Below are positions 32,801 through 40,134 of a stretch of 40,652 bases of DNA, piece by piece. Every line of letters begins with the position of its first letter. The stretch's first letter is position 1. Below the pieces are notes generated by a model. The model was not told where the DNA came from. It saw only the letters and a program-made list of their open reading frames with translations, and did no database searches. Source of the DNA: Gammaproteobacteria bacterium (lineage in GTDB: Bacteria; Pseudomonadota; Gammaproteobacteria; Steroidobacterales; Steroidobacteraceae); the NCBI GenBank assembly GCA_011391405.1, contig JAABQQ010000122.1, positions 1 to 40,652 on the forward strand, given 5' to 3'. The position numbers were made by a program, and so were the translations under genes.

Positions 32801-35205
32801 TCGAGTTTTTCAACGGCTTCGGTGGCTTCACGCCTGACGGCGAGGAATACGTGACGGTGCTGCGCGACGGGCAGCGCACGCCCGCGCCGTGGGTCAACGT
32901 GGTTGCCAATGCCGGATTCGGCTTCCACGTGTCGGCTGATGGCAGCGGCTGCACCTGGGCCGGCAACAGTCGTGAGCATCGACTCACGCCCTGGTCGAAC
33001 GATCCGGTCGGAGATCGGTCGGGAGAAGCCCTCTATGTTCGCGACGACGACTCCGGCCTGCTGTTCGGGCCGACGGCACTGCCGGTCCGCAAGGCAAGTG
33101 GCGACTACCTGGCGCGGCACGGGCGGGGATACAGCCGGTTCGAACATACACGTGCCGACATCGCGCTTGACCTGCTGCAGTTCGTTCCCGGCGACGAACC
33201 GGTCAAGGTATCGCGCCTGCGGATTCGCAATCTTTCCGGTCGCACGCGCCACCTGACGCTCACGGCCTATGTGGAGTGGGTGCTTGGCACGTCGCGCAGC
33301 AGCACTGCGCCCTTCGTCGCGACGGAGATCGATCCGGTCACGGGTGGCATGCTGGCACGCAACCTCTGGGGCGGCACCGAGGCTCGCGTTGCGTTTACCG
33401 ACCTGGGCGGTCTGCAGACTGCGTGGACCGGCAACCGGATGGAGTTCATCGGACGCAATGGCACGCTCGAGCGGCCCGCGGCCCTCGCGACGGGGGTGAA
33501 GCTTTCCGGCCGAACCGGCGCAGGCCTCGACCCCTGCGGCGCACTGCAAACCTCTGTCGTGCTCGCCGCGCATGCGTCGGTAGAACTCGTGTGGCTGCTG
33601 GGTGAGGCAGGCACCACGCAATCCGCCCAGGCAATGATCGCGCGCTGGCGCGATGAGGACGTGGACGTCGCCCTGCAGTCCGTGCGCGCGGACTGGAGCG
33701 CCGTGCTCGATACCGTCACTGTCAGGACGCCGGATCGCGCGTTCGACCTCATGCTGAACGGCTGGCTGCTGTATCAGGTGCTCGCGTGCCGCGTCTGGGC
33801 CCGCAGCGCGTTTTACCAGTCCAGCGGCGCCTACGGATTCCGCGATCAGCTGCAGGACACGATGGCACTCATCCTGGCGAAGCCAGCCCTCGCGCGCGAG
33901 CACCTGCTGCGTGCCGCCGGCCGCCAATTTCTCGAGGGCGACGTGCAGCATTGGTGGTTGCCGCAAACGGGACGCGGTGTGCGCACCCGTGTCTCCGACG
34001 ATCGTGTCTGGCTCGGCTATTGCGTCGCACACTACGTCGAGACGACGGCCGACGCGGGCGTTCTTGACGAGGTGGTCCCGTTCCTGGATGGACCGACATT
34101 GCAGCCCGGCGAGACCGACAACTTCTTCCTGCCAACCACCGCCGAGCGGTCGGCGACGCTCTTCGAACACTGCGCGCGCGGACTCGACGGCAGCCTTGCC
34201 GTCGGTTCACACGGCCTGCCGCTGATCGGCACCGGCGACTGGAACGACGGAATGAACGACGTCGGCGCTGCGGGACGGGGCGAGAGCATCTGGCTGGGAT
34301 GGTTCCTGCACTTCGTGTTATCGGCATTCGTGCCGCTGGCAGTGGTGCGGGGCGAGCATGCGCGAGCCGCGACCTGGCGTGCACACGCTGCTGCCTTGCG
34401 TTCGTCGCTCGAGGAACACGGCTGGGACGGCGCCTGGTATCGACGCGCGTACTTCGACGACGGCACGCCGATGGGATCGGCGGCGAACGGCGAGTGCCGC
34501 ATCGACTCGATTGCGCAGTCGTGGAGCGTACTGTCCGGCGCCGCGGACCCAGGCCGGGCGGGGCGAGCGATGGCTTCGCTGGACCAGCAACTGATCCGCC
34601 CAGGCGACGGATTGGCCCTGCTGCTGACACCGCCCTTCAACCACTCTGCGCCCGATCCCGGCTACATCCAGGCCTACCCGCCGGGTATCCGCGAGAACGG
34701 CGGCCAGTACACGCACGCTGCCGCATGGGCGGCGATCGCGCTGGCGCAACTCGGTGACGGCGACAAGGCAGCCGAACTCTTTGCGCTGCTGAACCCGATC
34801 AATCACGCGCTCACGCACGAAGATGCATTGCGTTACAAGGTCGAACCCTACGTCGTGGCGGCAGACGTTTACTCGGAAACGCCGCACGTCGGGCGCGGCG
34901 GCTGGACCTGGTACACGGGCTCGGCCGCCTGGCTGTATCGCGCCGGCCTGGAATGGATTCTCGGTTGCCGCACGCGGGGTGCAACGCTGCTGCTCGATCC
35001 CTGCGTGCCGCGGACCTGGACGGAATTCCACGTCAGCCTTCGCTACCGTGGAACCCGCTACGAGATCGCGTTCGAGAATCCAGGCGGCGTCAGCAAGGGA
35101 CTCGTCACGCTGCAACTCGACGGCGCCGAACTGGCTCCGCGGCCAGGGGTGGTTCCGCTGGTCGACGACGGCGTGACTCACCGGGTCCGCGCCGTCCTTG
35201 GATGA
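26866..35205 (+). CDS. ndvB: Cyclic beta-1,2-glucan synthase (NdvB/Cgs type)
   Basis: This 2779-residue protein matches the size and layout of Brucella Cgs. Residues 406-460 and two later blocks (about 820-865, 942-982) are membrane helices. Between them is the glucosyltransferase domain (about 485-800) with LDADTRLP (about 622), SHDLFEG and HRWVRGDWQ. A glycoamylase-like region follows (about 1007-1460), then two sandwich domains typical of family GH94 and a C-terminal GH94 phosphorylase domain with IGTGDWNDGMND (catalytic Asp about 2458). Such enzymes build, trim and cyclise periplasmic glucans used in osmotic adaptation and host contact. A TTG three bases earlier is an alternative start. 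No exporter (ndvA) lies beside it. Confidence 0.93.
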   Translation: MRSLLSHIVGSDRESAFEFAEVIRAEIFSAERLEQHAASLAAAQTVTTRPVAVRPLTARLRNNHRALLDAHRAIAKSIAAGGAITPAAEWLVDNYHVVEAQIRQVRDDLPPGYYRQLPKLADGPLAGYPRVLGLAWAFVAHTDSRFDANLLRQFVAAYQRVQPLTIGELWAIAITLRIVLIENLRRGAELIASRRVVRQQADRVADRLLGVGGKEAQPLSTVLHELQSAQLSTTFVVQLLQRLRDHDPEATPALTWLESRLATAGTTADEVVRDEHQRQGASSVTVRNVITSMRSISAVDWADLFEAMSLVDAVLCADADYAQSNFATRNRCRHAIEELARGSRHTELEIAEHAMQVAGAGRSQREQYSGYHLISKGRRAFEDRLDYRPSLRAGLNRLIARMGIRGYIAGVMLLAVVALAWPVSVLLSGGVGVLILAVLGMSGLVLTLDAAMAIANISITSRFGARPLPEMDLAEGISADLRTLVVMPVILTTREAIAEHVEHLEIHHLASLDGDVSFALLSDWADAACEGVAGDEVLLERAVEDIRCLNLKYGPGAAGDRFLLLHRRRLWNEAQGVWMGWERKRGKLHELNRLLRGAIDTSFLAVDGRPPTVPAGVRYVVTLDADTRLPRDTVRRLVGKMWHPLNAPRLDEQSGRVVEGYAILQPRIASSLPLGYDGSRYQRLVSGAGGIDPYASAVSDVYQDLCGEGSYVGKGIYDVDAFEAALAGRVPENALLSHDLFEGIFARAGLASDIELVDEYPARYAAATARSHRWVRGDWQLLSWVFGCGPAGVARRRRSITMLGRWKMFDNLRRSLMAPASMIALVVAWTLPLPYAALWTAFVVAMLAIPNLPPLLAGLLPRHTGIALRSHVLAVAADVRLAAGRTALTLALLAHQAWLMCDAIGRTLYRLFVSRRSLLEWVTAQEQNSKRLDVAGHYRLMAGALAISVAVLGLAAAGQVSLLFAVPFTLLWLSSPLMACWVSQPSRVAELQPVSDVDAHALRLVARRAWHYFDTFVTPADNMLPPDNFQEEPRPVLAHRTSPTNLGLYLLSIVSARDLGWVGTVDAVERLESTLATMSRLEQCHGHFFNWYDTQDLRPLEPRYVSSVDSGNLAAHLLTLANACDEMRAGTADAAQILAGIGDGLALAREGGDEGSAETSVWVDATLRTIESHLRDLAPAPTAGADALSRRLDALAATSRRMAAAMGFGFLFDHERKLLSIGYRVLEGSLDSNCYDLLASEARLASFVAIANGDVPARHWFRLGRAVVRVGHGAALVSWSGSMFEYLMPSLVMRAPAGSLLEQTSHLVVDRQQAYGRKLGVPWGISESAYNARDLERTYQYSSFGVPGLGLKRGLSENTVVAPYATALAAMVRPHAAVRNFARLEQIDARGLYGFYEALDYTERRLQAGELFAIVRAYMAHHQGMTIVALANTLLDGVMRKRFHAEPRIKATELLLQERTPREVSVPVANIPESGTSEWSDEVMPMLPRTIDTPHHLTPRTRVLSNGHYAVMLTAAGSGYSQWHDLAVTRWAADVTCDASGSYLFLRDVRDGTVWSAGYQPTGVEPDAYEVTFSEHRAEFVRRDGDLTTTLDVVVSAECDAEVRRVSLSNMSDRVRTIEVTSYAEVVLAPRAADEAHPAFSRLFVQTEHLPSIGALLATRRRRSPQEPAVWAAHIAVTEGETLGSGRFETDRASFVGRGRQVHAPVALAGDPPATGKAGTVLDPIFSLTRCVRLAPGATARVAFWTLVAPSREEVLDLVDQHRDVPAFDRAVTLAWTQGQVELHHLGIAPDEAMLFQRLAGHLLYNDPALRPSSDVLRRRNGGQQALWAHGISGDLPIVLIRIDDTDDLGIVRQLLRAFEYWRLKQLNVDVVILNERSSSYVQDLQSALESLTRAGLSRAKIHGESVRGGVFILRSDIIPRETRLALLAAAGAVLLSRHGSLAEQLDRLEQELPAAPPPAAVVRSRRDSTDASPDVPTLEFFNGFGGFTPDGEEYVTVLRDGQRTPAPWVNVVANAGFGFHVSADGSGCTWAGNSREHRLTPWSNDPVGDRSGEALYVRDDDSGLLFGPTALPVRKASGDYLARHGRGYSRFEHTRADIALDLLQFVPGDEPVKVSRLRIRNLSGRTRHLTLTAYVEWVLGTSRSSTAPFVATEIDPVTGGMLARNLWGGTEARVAFTDLGGLQTAWTGNRMEFIGRNGTLERPAALATGVKLSGRTGAGLDPCGALQTSVVLAAHASVELVWLLGEAGTTQSAQAMIARWRDEDVDVALQSVRADWSAVLDTVTVRTPDRAFDLMLNGWLLYQVLACRVWARSAFYQSSGAYGFRDQLQDTMALILAKPALAREHLLRAAGRQFLEGDVQHWWLPQTGRGVRTRVSDDRVWLGYCVAHYVETTADAGVLDEVVPFLDGPTLQPGETDNFFLPTTAERSATLFEHCARGLDGSLAVGSHGLPLIGTGDWNDGMNDVGAAGRGESIWLGWFLHFVLSAFVPLAVVRGEHARAATWRAHAAALRSSLEEHGWDGAWYRRAYFDDGTPMGSAANGECRIDSIAQSWSVLSGAADPGRAGRAMASLDQQLIRPGDGLALLLTPPFNHSAPDPGYIQAYPPGIRENGGQYTHAAAWAAIALAQLGDGDKAAELFALLNPINHALTHEDALRYKVEPYVVAADVYSETPHVGRGGWTWYTGSAAWLYRAGLEWILGCRTRGATLLLDPCVPRTWTEFHVSLRYRGTRYEIAFENPGGVSKGLVTLQLDGAELAPRPGVVPLVDDGVTHRVRAVLG

Positions 35206-35260
35206 GGGCCACACCACGCTGCGCGACCGCGGTCGCAGGCACTCACAGGAGAATCCCCGC

Positions 35261-35902
35261 ATGACAACACAGACTTATCCTTTTTCGCTTCCTCCGCTGC
35301 CCTTTGCGCCGGACGCGCTCGAGCCGCATTTCGATGCGCGCACGATGAGCATCCACCACGACGAGCACCATCGCGTCTATGTCGAGCGGCTGAACGCCGC
35401 GTTGAAGGATCATCCGGGCTTGCACGGCAGGACCATCGAGAACCTGTTGCGAAACCTGAATCGCATTCCGCCGGACATCCGGCCTGCCGTGCGGAACAAC
35501 GGCGGTGGGCATCTCAATCACTCATTGTTCTGGAGCCTCATCGGGCCGCCCGTCAAGACTGCGCCCGCGGGCCCGCTGCTCGACGCGTTGACGGCCAGCT
35601 TCGGGTCCCTCGAATCCTTCCGCGTGAAGTTCCGTGAAGCAGCGGCTGGGCATTTCGCTTCCGGCTGGGTGTTCCTGGTGGCCGACGCCAGGAAGAATGC
35701 GCTGGAGGTGCTGGCACTGCCCGATCACCATTGCGTGCTTGCCACGCACCAGACGGTGCTGCTCGTCTGCGACGTCTGGGAACATGCGTATTACCTGAAG
35801 CACCAGCAGAAGCGTGCGGACTACGTGGATTGCTGGTGGCAGGTTGCCAACTGGCAGGAGGCCTCCCGCCGGTTCGGCCGTCCGGTCGAGGCCGAGGCAT
35901 GA
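35261..35902 (+). CDS. Superoxide dismutase, Fe/Mn family
   Basis: ATG 35261 follows AGGAG and gives 213 residues. Metal ligands and signatures are present: HHDEHHRVYVERLN with the first His, GGGHLNHSLFW with the second, and DVWEHAYYLKHQ with the Asp and last His. The GGG before HLNH and the overall sequence are closer to manganese enzymes, but the metal cannot be settled by eye. It removes superoxide in the cytoplasm (no signal peptide). It follows ndvB after 55 bases and may be co-transcribed with it. Confidence 0.93.
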   Translation: MTTQTYPFSLPPLPFAPDALEPHFDARTMSIHHDEHHRVYVERLNAALKDHPGLHGRTIENLLRNLNRIPPDIRPAVRNNGGGHLNHSLFWSLIGPPVKTAPAGPLLDALTASFGSLESFRVKFREAAAGHFASGWVFLVADARKNALEVLALPDHHCVLATHQTVLLVCDVWEHAYYLKHQQKRADYVDCWWQVANWQEASRRFGRPVEAEA

Positions 35903-36105
35903 TCCCTGATCCTCCCGCGGCACTGGAGCAGGCGCTCGGGCATAGCCAATTTCTACCTAGTCATTTGTGGTCGCCCGGAAGGCAAAATGGAAGCGGTGTG
36001 GAAGGAATCCGACACCGCGCACGCGCTGACTGACGTCACCCCCCTGACCTGCTGCAGTCGGATGCTGCGCCAATCTCGCCTGGTCGAACGAAGGGAGATG
36101 CACAA

Positions 36106-36252
36106 ATGCTGTGGACCGTTGCAGTTGTCCTGATCATCCTCTGGCTCCTGGGCCTGGTGACGTCCTACACGATGGGCGGACTGATCCACATCCTGCTGGT
36201 CATTGCGATCGTGGTCGTACTGCTCAACGTCATTCAAGGCCGCCGCGCCTGA
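36106..36252 (+). CDS. Small two-helix membrane protein, lmo0937-like (copy 2)
   Basis: This 48-residue protein starts at ATG 36106 after GGGAG. It matches copy 1 at 24330-24476 almost position by position: MLWT, two hydrophobic helices around SYT-GG-IHILLV, and the end NVIQGRR. It lies 89 bases before Crp-like regulator 3 on the same strand. No stem with a T run separates them, unlike copy 1. Confidence 0.88.
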   Translation: MLWTVAVVLIILWLLGLVTSYTMGGLIHILLVIAIVVVLLNVIQGRRA

Positions 36253-36341
36253 CACTCGTCGGGCGGGAACGGCACAGCGGTCGTCTGACGGCGTCGATGA
36301 ATGCAGGCTGCGATGGACTGCGTTGGGGATAGGAGCGTCCC

Positions 36342-37076
36342 TTGAGGGACAGATCGGCACCCGCGGATGTGCGACAGAACAGGATTCTGGCGGCGCTGCC
36401 CGAAGCCGACCGGGAACGTGTCCGGCGCAACCTCCAGCCGGTGTTTATCGTTGCGGGCAAGACGCTCTACCAACCGGGCGTCCAGCTGGACTACGCCTAC
36501 TTCCCTGCGACCGCGATCGTTGCGGACGAATACGTGACGGCCGACGGCGCGTCCGCCGAGGTCGCCATCGTCGGCAGCGAAGGGATCGTGGGCATTGCGC
36601 TATTCATGGGAGGCGGGTCGCGGCCGAACCGTGCCATCGTGCAGGCCTCCGGTTGGGCATATCGCCTGCAGCATCATCACCTGCACGAGGAGTTCGCCCG
36701 GGCGGGGGCCCTGCAGCACCTGCTGCTGCTCTACACGCAGGCGCTTCTCACGCTGACGGCGCAGACGGCCATCTGCAACCGGCACCACACCATCGACCAG
36801 CAACTCTGTCGCTGGCTGCTGCTGAGCCTTGACCGCTCGTCGTCGAGTGTCCTGACCACGACCCATGAGCACATCGCAAACATGCTGGGAGTCCGCCGCG
36901 AGGGCGTGACCGAGGCGGCGGGCAAGCTGCAGCGGCTCGGCCTGGTACGCAACAGCCGGGGTCGGATTACGGTCGTCGACCGCGCCGGCCTCGAGACGCG
37001 CAGTTGCGAGTGCTATCGCGTCGTGAAGCAAGAGTACGACCGCCTGCTGCCGGACGTGACGACAGGCGACCGTTGA
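36342..37076 (+). CDS. Crp/Fnr-family regulator 3
   Basis: TTG 36342 is chosen because AGGAG lies six bases upstream; the protein has 244 residues. The sensor domain contains VGSEGIVGIALFMGGG and the helix-turn-helix reads ANMLGVRREGVTEAAGKLQ, nearly identical to regulator 1, so the two could share DNA sites. CNRHH, QLCRWLLLSLDR and the C-terminal SCECYRVVK are also shared. It follows membrane-protein copy 2. The ligand or signal is unknown. Confidence 0.92.
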   Translation: MRDRSAPADVRQNRILAALPEADRERVRRNLQPVFIVAGKTLYQPGVQLDYAYFPATAIVADEYVTADGASAEVAIVGSEGIVGIALFMGGGSRPNRAIVQASGWAYRLQHHHLHEEFARAGALQHLLLLYTQALLTLTAQTAICNRHHTIDQQLCRWLLLSLDRSSSSVLTTTHEHIANMLGVRREGVTEAAGKLQRLGLVRNSRGRITVVDRAGLETRSCECYRVVKQEYDRLLPDVTTGDR

Positions 37077-37100
37077 CCACGTTCCGGTATATGGTAGACG

Positions 37101-37113
37101 CCGGTTAAACCGG
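37101..37113. promoter_or_regulatory. Inverted repeat upstream of the amidohydrolase gene
   Basis: CCGGTT-A-AACCGG is a near-perfect 13-base palindrome, 11 bases before the amidohydrolase ATG and 25 bases after the Crp-like stop. It could be a regulator site; no T run suggests a terminator. Confidence 0.4.
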
Positions 37114-37124
37114 GAAGTCGCCGC

Positions 37125-38387
37125 ATGTTCATTGGGATTTGCAGGTTGTTTGCAGCAGCCGTCGGCGTCGTGTGCCTGTGTGCGGGGGTCGTTGCGGCGC
37201 CTCGACCGGCGCTGGCGCAGGATCTCGACCTGGTGAACGTCACGCTGATCGACGGCACGGGTGCCGCGCCGCGCATGGGCGTCACCGTCACGGTTCGCGG
37301 CGGCAAGGTCGCGTCGATCGTCGAGCGGACACCCGCCGCAACGAGCGGCGTGCGCCAGATCGACCTCGGCGGACGCTACCTGTTGCCCGGACTGATCGAC
37401 GCGCATTCCCACATCGAGTCCCCTGCCGCGGCGCTGCGTGCGCTGCAGTCGGGCGTGACCACTTCGCGGGTGCTGGGCGACACGAACCTGCAGGCGATGG
37501 GGACGCGCGACCTCATCCGCGCCGGACACGTGCCTGGGCCCGATCTCCTCGTCTCACCCGGGCACATCCGGCCGAAGCCGGGCATCGCGTTCTACGAGGT
37601 CTATCCGCAGTTCGGTGACGCGATCGACGGTGAGTTGCGCGGCCCGGATCGCATAGCCGAGGCGACGCGCGCGCTGATCGCGAAGGGCGCCGACGTGATC
37701 AAGGTCGGCGCAAGCGAGCGGGCTGGCCTCGCCAGCACCGATCCGCGCAAGCAGGAACTCACGGAGGACGAGATTCGTGCGGCTGTCACCGCAGCCGCGA
37801 AGAAGGGTCTCTACGTTGCGGCGCATGCCCACGCCCGCGAAGGGGCCGCTGCTGCAGTGCGCGCCGGCGTCCGCAGCATCGAGCACGGCACCTGGGTCGA
37901 CGATGCGACGCTCGACGAGATGAAGCGACGCGGCACGTTCTTTGTGCCGACGCTGGCGGTGATGAGTCCGCTCGGCGATCCGCAGGGCAATTCGGCCGAG
38001 GACGTGGCGCTGCAGTTGCGCACACAGTCGATGATGGGGCCGCTGCGCGCAGCCGTCCGCAAGGCGCACGCGCTCGGCATCACGATCGCGGCCGCGACCG
38101 ACGGCAGCTATGCGGACAAGGACGACACGGGACGCATCCGGATCGCGCACGAGATTGCGATGCTGCGCGAGCACGAGGGGTTCACGCCGCTGGAGTCGAT
38201 CACGGCGGCCACGCTGAATGGCGCGCGGGTGATCGGCATCGAAAGCCGCACGGGCAGCATCCGCGTGGGCCTGGAAGCGGACCTCGTGGCCTACGACGGT
38301 GACCCGCTCACTGACACCAGGACTTTCTTCGAGCCGCGGCTCGTCGTGAGCGACGGGAGGATTGCGGTTGAAGGGGCGGCGCTCTAG
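37125..38387 (+). CDS. Exported amidohydrolase-superfamily enzyme (imidazolonepropionase-like)
   Basis: This 420-residue protein starts with a signal peptide (LFAAAVGVVCLCAGVVAAPR, cut near ALAQ). The metal motif DAHSHIES holds the first His pair, VIKVGAS the lysine that bridges metals, AAHAHAREG and SIEHGTW the next His residues, and AATDGSY the final Asp. This matches the secreted imidazolonepropionase-like/Xaa-Pro dipeptidase-type group, which often hydrolyses peptides or amides in the periplasm. The precise substrate is not evident. It is probably in one unit with the PPOX gene, which starts 42 bases after it. Confidence 0.88.
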   Translation: MFIGICRLFAAAVGVVCLCAGVVAAPRPALAQDLDLVNVTLIDGTGAAPRMGVTVTVRGGKVASIVERTPAATSGVRQIDLGGRYLLPGLIDAHSHIESPAAALRALQSGVTTSRVLGDTNLQAMGTRDLIRAGHVPGPDLLVSPGHIRPKPGIAFYEVYPQFGDAIDGELRGPDRIAEATRALIAKGADVIKVGASERAGLASTDPRKQELTEDEIRAAVTAAAKKGLYVAAHAHAREGAAAAVRAGVRSIEHGTWVDDATLDEMKRRGTFFVPTLAVMSPLGDPQGNSAEDVALQLRTQSMMGPLRAAVRKAHALGITIAAATDGSYADKDDTGRIRIAHEIAMLREHEGFTPLESITAATLNGARVIGIESRTGSIRVGLEADLVAYDGDPLTDTRTFFEPRLVVSDGRIAVEGAAL

Positions 38388-38429
38388 CGCCGATTCGCTG
38401 CACGGGAAGTGCCACAGGGAATCTTTGCC

Positions 38430-39071
38430 ATGCCCAATGTTGAGCGTTACCCGAGCGACGTCGCATTTTCGGCGGCGGTCAAGGCGATCCAGGACCGCAA
38501 GGGCTCGCGCGAGAACTACGCGCGGATGGAGCAGGGCGAAGGCTGGTCGACGACGATCACCCCGGCGCTCGCAGCCTTCATTGCCGGGCAGAACAGCATC
38601 TACCTGGGCACGGCCAGCGCCGATGGCCAGCCCTACATCCAGCACCGCGGCGGCCCGCCAGGGTTCCTGCGCGTGGTCGATGAGTCGACGCTCGCATTCG
38701 TTGATTTCAAAGGCAACCGCCAGTACATCACCCAGGGCAACCTGTCCGAGAATCCGCGGGCGTTCATCTTCCTGATGGACTACACGCGTCGCAAACGGAT
38801 CAAACTGTGGGGCACGGCCTGGTTCGTCGAAGGCGATGCCGGGCTCGTGCAGTCTCTGATGCCGGACGGTTACCGGGCGCAACCAGAGCAGGTGTTCATG
38901 TTCAGCCTGTCGGCGTGGGACGCGAACTGTCCACAGCACATCCCCAAGCGTGTCGACCTGGCTGAGATGGAGTCCGTGATCGCCGCCAAAGACCGGACGA
39001 TTCTCGAACTCACGGAGCAGGTTGCCGAGCTGACGCGCCGGTTGCAGGGTCGCGGGGCCGAACCGGAATAG
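38430..39071 (+). CDS. Pyridoxamine 5'-phosphate oxidase-family flavoprotein
   Basis: ATG 38430 follows AGGGA and gives 213 residues. The FMN-binding split barrel is seen in SIYLGTASADGQPYIQHRGG, FVDFKGNRQYITQGNL and RAFIFLMDY. A C-terminal coiled coil (DRTILELTEQVAELTRRLQ) is added after the barrel. Members use FMN or F420-like cofactors for redox reactions, and few have defined substrates. True pyridoxamine phosphate oxidase is unlikely because its C-terminal signature is absent. Confidence 0.88.
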   Translation: MPNVERYPSDVAFSAAVKAIQDRKGSRENYARMEQGEGWSTTITPALAAFIAGQNSIYLGTASADGQPYIQHRGGPPGFLRVVDESTLAFVDFKGNRQYITQGNLSENPRAFIFLMDYTRRKRIKLWGTAWFVEGDAGLVQSLMPDGYRAQPEQVFMFSLSAWDANCPQHIPKRVDLAEMESVIAAKDRTILELTEQVAELTRRLQGRGAEPE

Positions 39072-39132
39072 CAGGACCGCACGTCGCGCATGGATGCGGG
39101 ACTCATGCGTTGGCTCGATGTGGATTCTGGAT

Positions 39133-39162
39133 TTGACCCGATCGGGCTGACCTCTTCATATC
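39133..39162 (+). promoter_or_regulatory. Candidate promoter of the outer-membrane barrel gene
   Basis: TTGACC (39133-39138) and CATATC (39157-39162) are 18 bases apart; the -35 match is good, the -10 weak. A perfect palindrome, CCCGATCGGG (39137-39146), lies over the -35 edge and spacer and might bind a regulator. Confidence 0.4.
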
Positions 39163-39278
39163 ATCCTCGTTCCCGCTCCGGTTGCGGATGCCGGAAAGCC
39201 GCATTGAGCGTGCGGACGAGTCGCGTCTAGAAAGGTCCAGGTCGGCCGGAGTGCCGATCGTGACCGACGAGGCTCGCC

Positions 39279-40037
39279 ATGAAGCTTTCCGCACAGATGA
39301 TTCGCGGCCTGCTCGCATTCGGCGTTGCGGCTTTCTTCGTCACAACGAGCGTTCGCGCGCAGGATCCAGCTGCCACTGCGTCCGCACCTGCGGCTGCGCA
39401 GGTATCCAATCCTGTCGGTGCGCCCGAAGGCTGGCGCGGCTTCTACCTCGGGGCCGGAGGCGCCTATTCCAACGTCAGCGTGCTGGTCGGTCAGGGCGAC
39501 TGCTACGACAGCTGCTACTGGGGTGACTACTACGACTACGACGAAGGCGATGGCGACTTCGGCTACACGCTGCACGCGGGCTGGCGCTTCCACCAGTACG
39601 GCGCGCTCGAGGTGAGCTATCTCGACGCGGGTCCGATCGGCTGGGACAAGGACCTCGTCTACATGCCGGAATTCAATGACTACTACAACAACCGCATCGA
39701 GTACTCGGCGAGGGTCACGGAGGTGACCGTGCTCGGTATCCTGCCGTTCGGTGAAATGTTCGAGGTCTACGCGAAGCTCGGCGCTGCGTTCAGTGAGGGA
39801 GAGAGCGTGCAGCGCCTCGACCAGTCGTTCGGCGACCAAGTCGTTACGCGCAGCGTCAGCGACAACGGCACGGACGTCGCATGGGGGCTCGGCGTCGGGG
39901 TGACCTTCGCGAAGGTGTTCCACGTGCGGCTCGGGTTCGAGTCCGTCGGCATCGACGAGGACGTGCTGAACACCCGGAACGACACGACACTCGACTCGTT
40001 CCTGCTGGAGGGGCAGTTCCGCTTCGGTGGGTACTGA
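39279..40037 (+). CDS. Outer-membrane beta-barrel protein
   Basis: The 252-residue protein starts at ATG 39279 with GAGG upstream and has a signal peptide (QMIRGLLAFGVAAFFVTTSV, cut near VRAQ). The barrel opens with WRGFYLGAGGAYSNVSV and ends with FLLEGQFRFGGY, an aromatic-ended final strand typical of insertion by the Bam complex. Alternating strands lie between. A loop (about residues 74-90) is packed with Asp, Tyr and two Cys. It belongs to the small OmpA-like or porin-like barrels; ligand and role are unknown. Confidence 0.85.
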   Translation: MKLSAQMIRGLLAFGVAAFFVTTSVRAQDPAATASAPAAAQVSNPVGAPEGWRGFYLGAGGAYSNVSVLVGQGDCYDSCYWGDYYDYDEGDGDFGYTLHAGWRFHQYGALEVSYLDAGPIGWDKDLVYMPEFNDYYNNRIEYSARVTEVTVLGILPFGEMFEVYAKLGAAFSEGESVQRLDQSFGDQVVTRSVSDNGTDVAWGLGVGVTFAKVFHVRLGFESVGIDEDVLNTRNDTTLDSFLLEGQFRFGGY

Positions 40038-40041
40038 GGCA

Positions 40042-40056
40042 GGCGGCGCAGCCGCC
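40042..40056. terminator. Short GC hairpin after the barrel gene
   Basis: GGCGGC-GCA-GCCGCC lies five bases after the barrel stop. No T run follows, so a terminator role is only possible. Confidence 0.35.
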
Positions 40057-40134
40057 ATTGTCCGTACGCCCCGTTCCCGTCCATGATGCGGGTTCCCGGC
40101 CCTGATACGGCCCTCCGGAGCCCGACCCCGAGCC

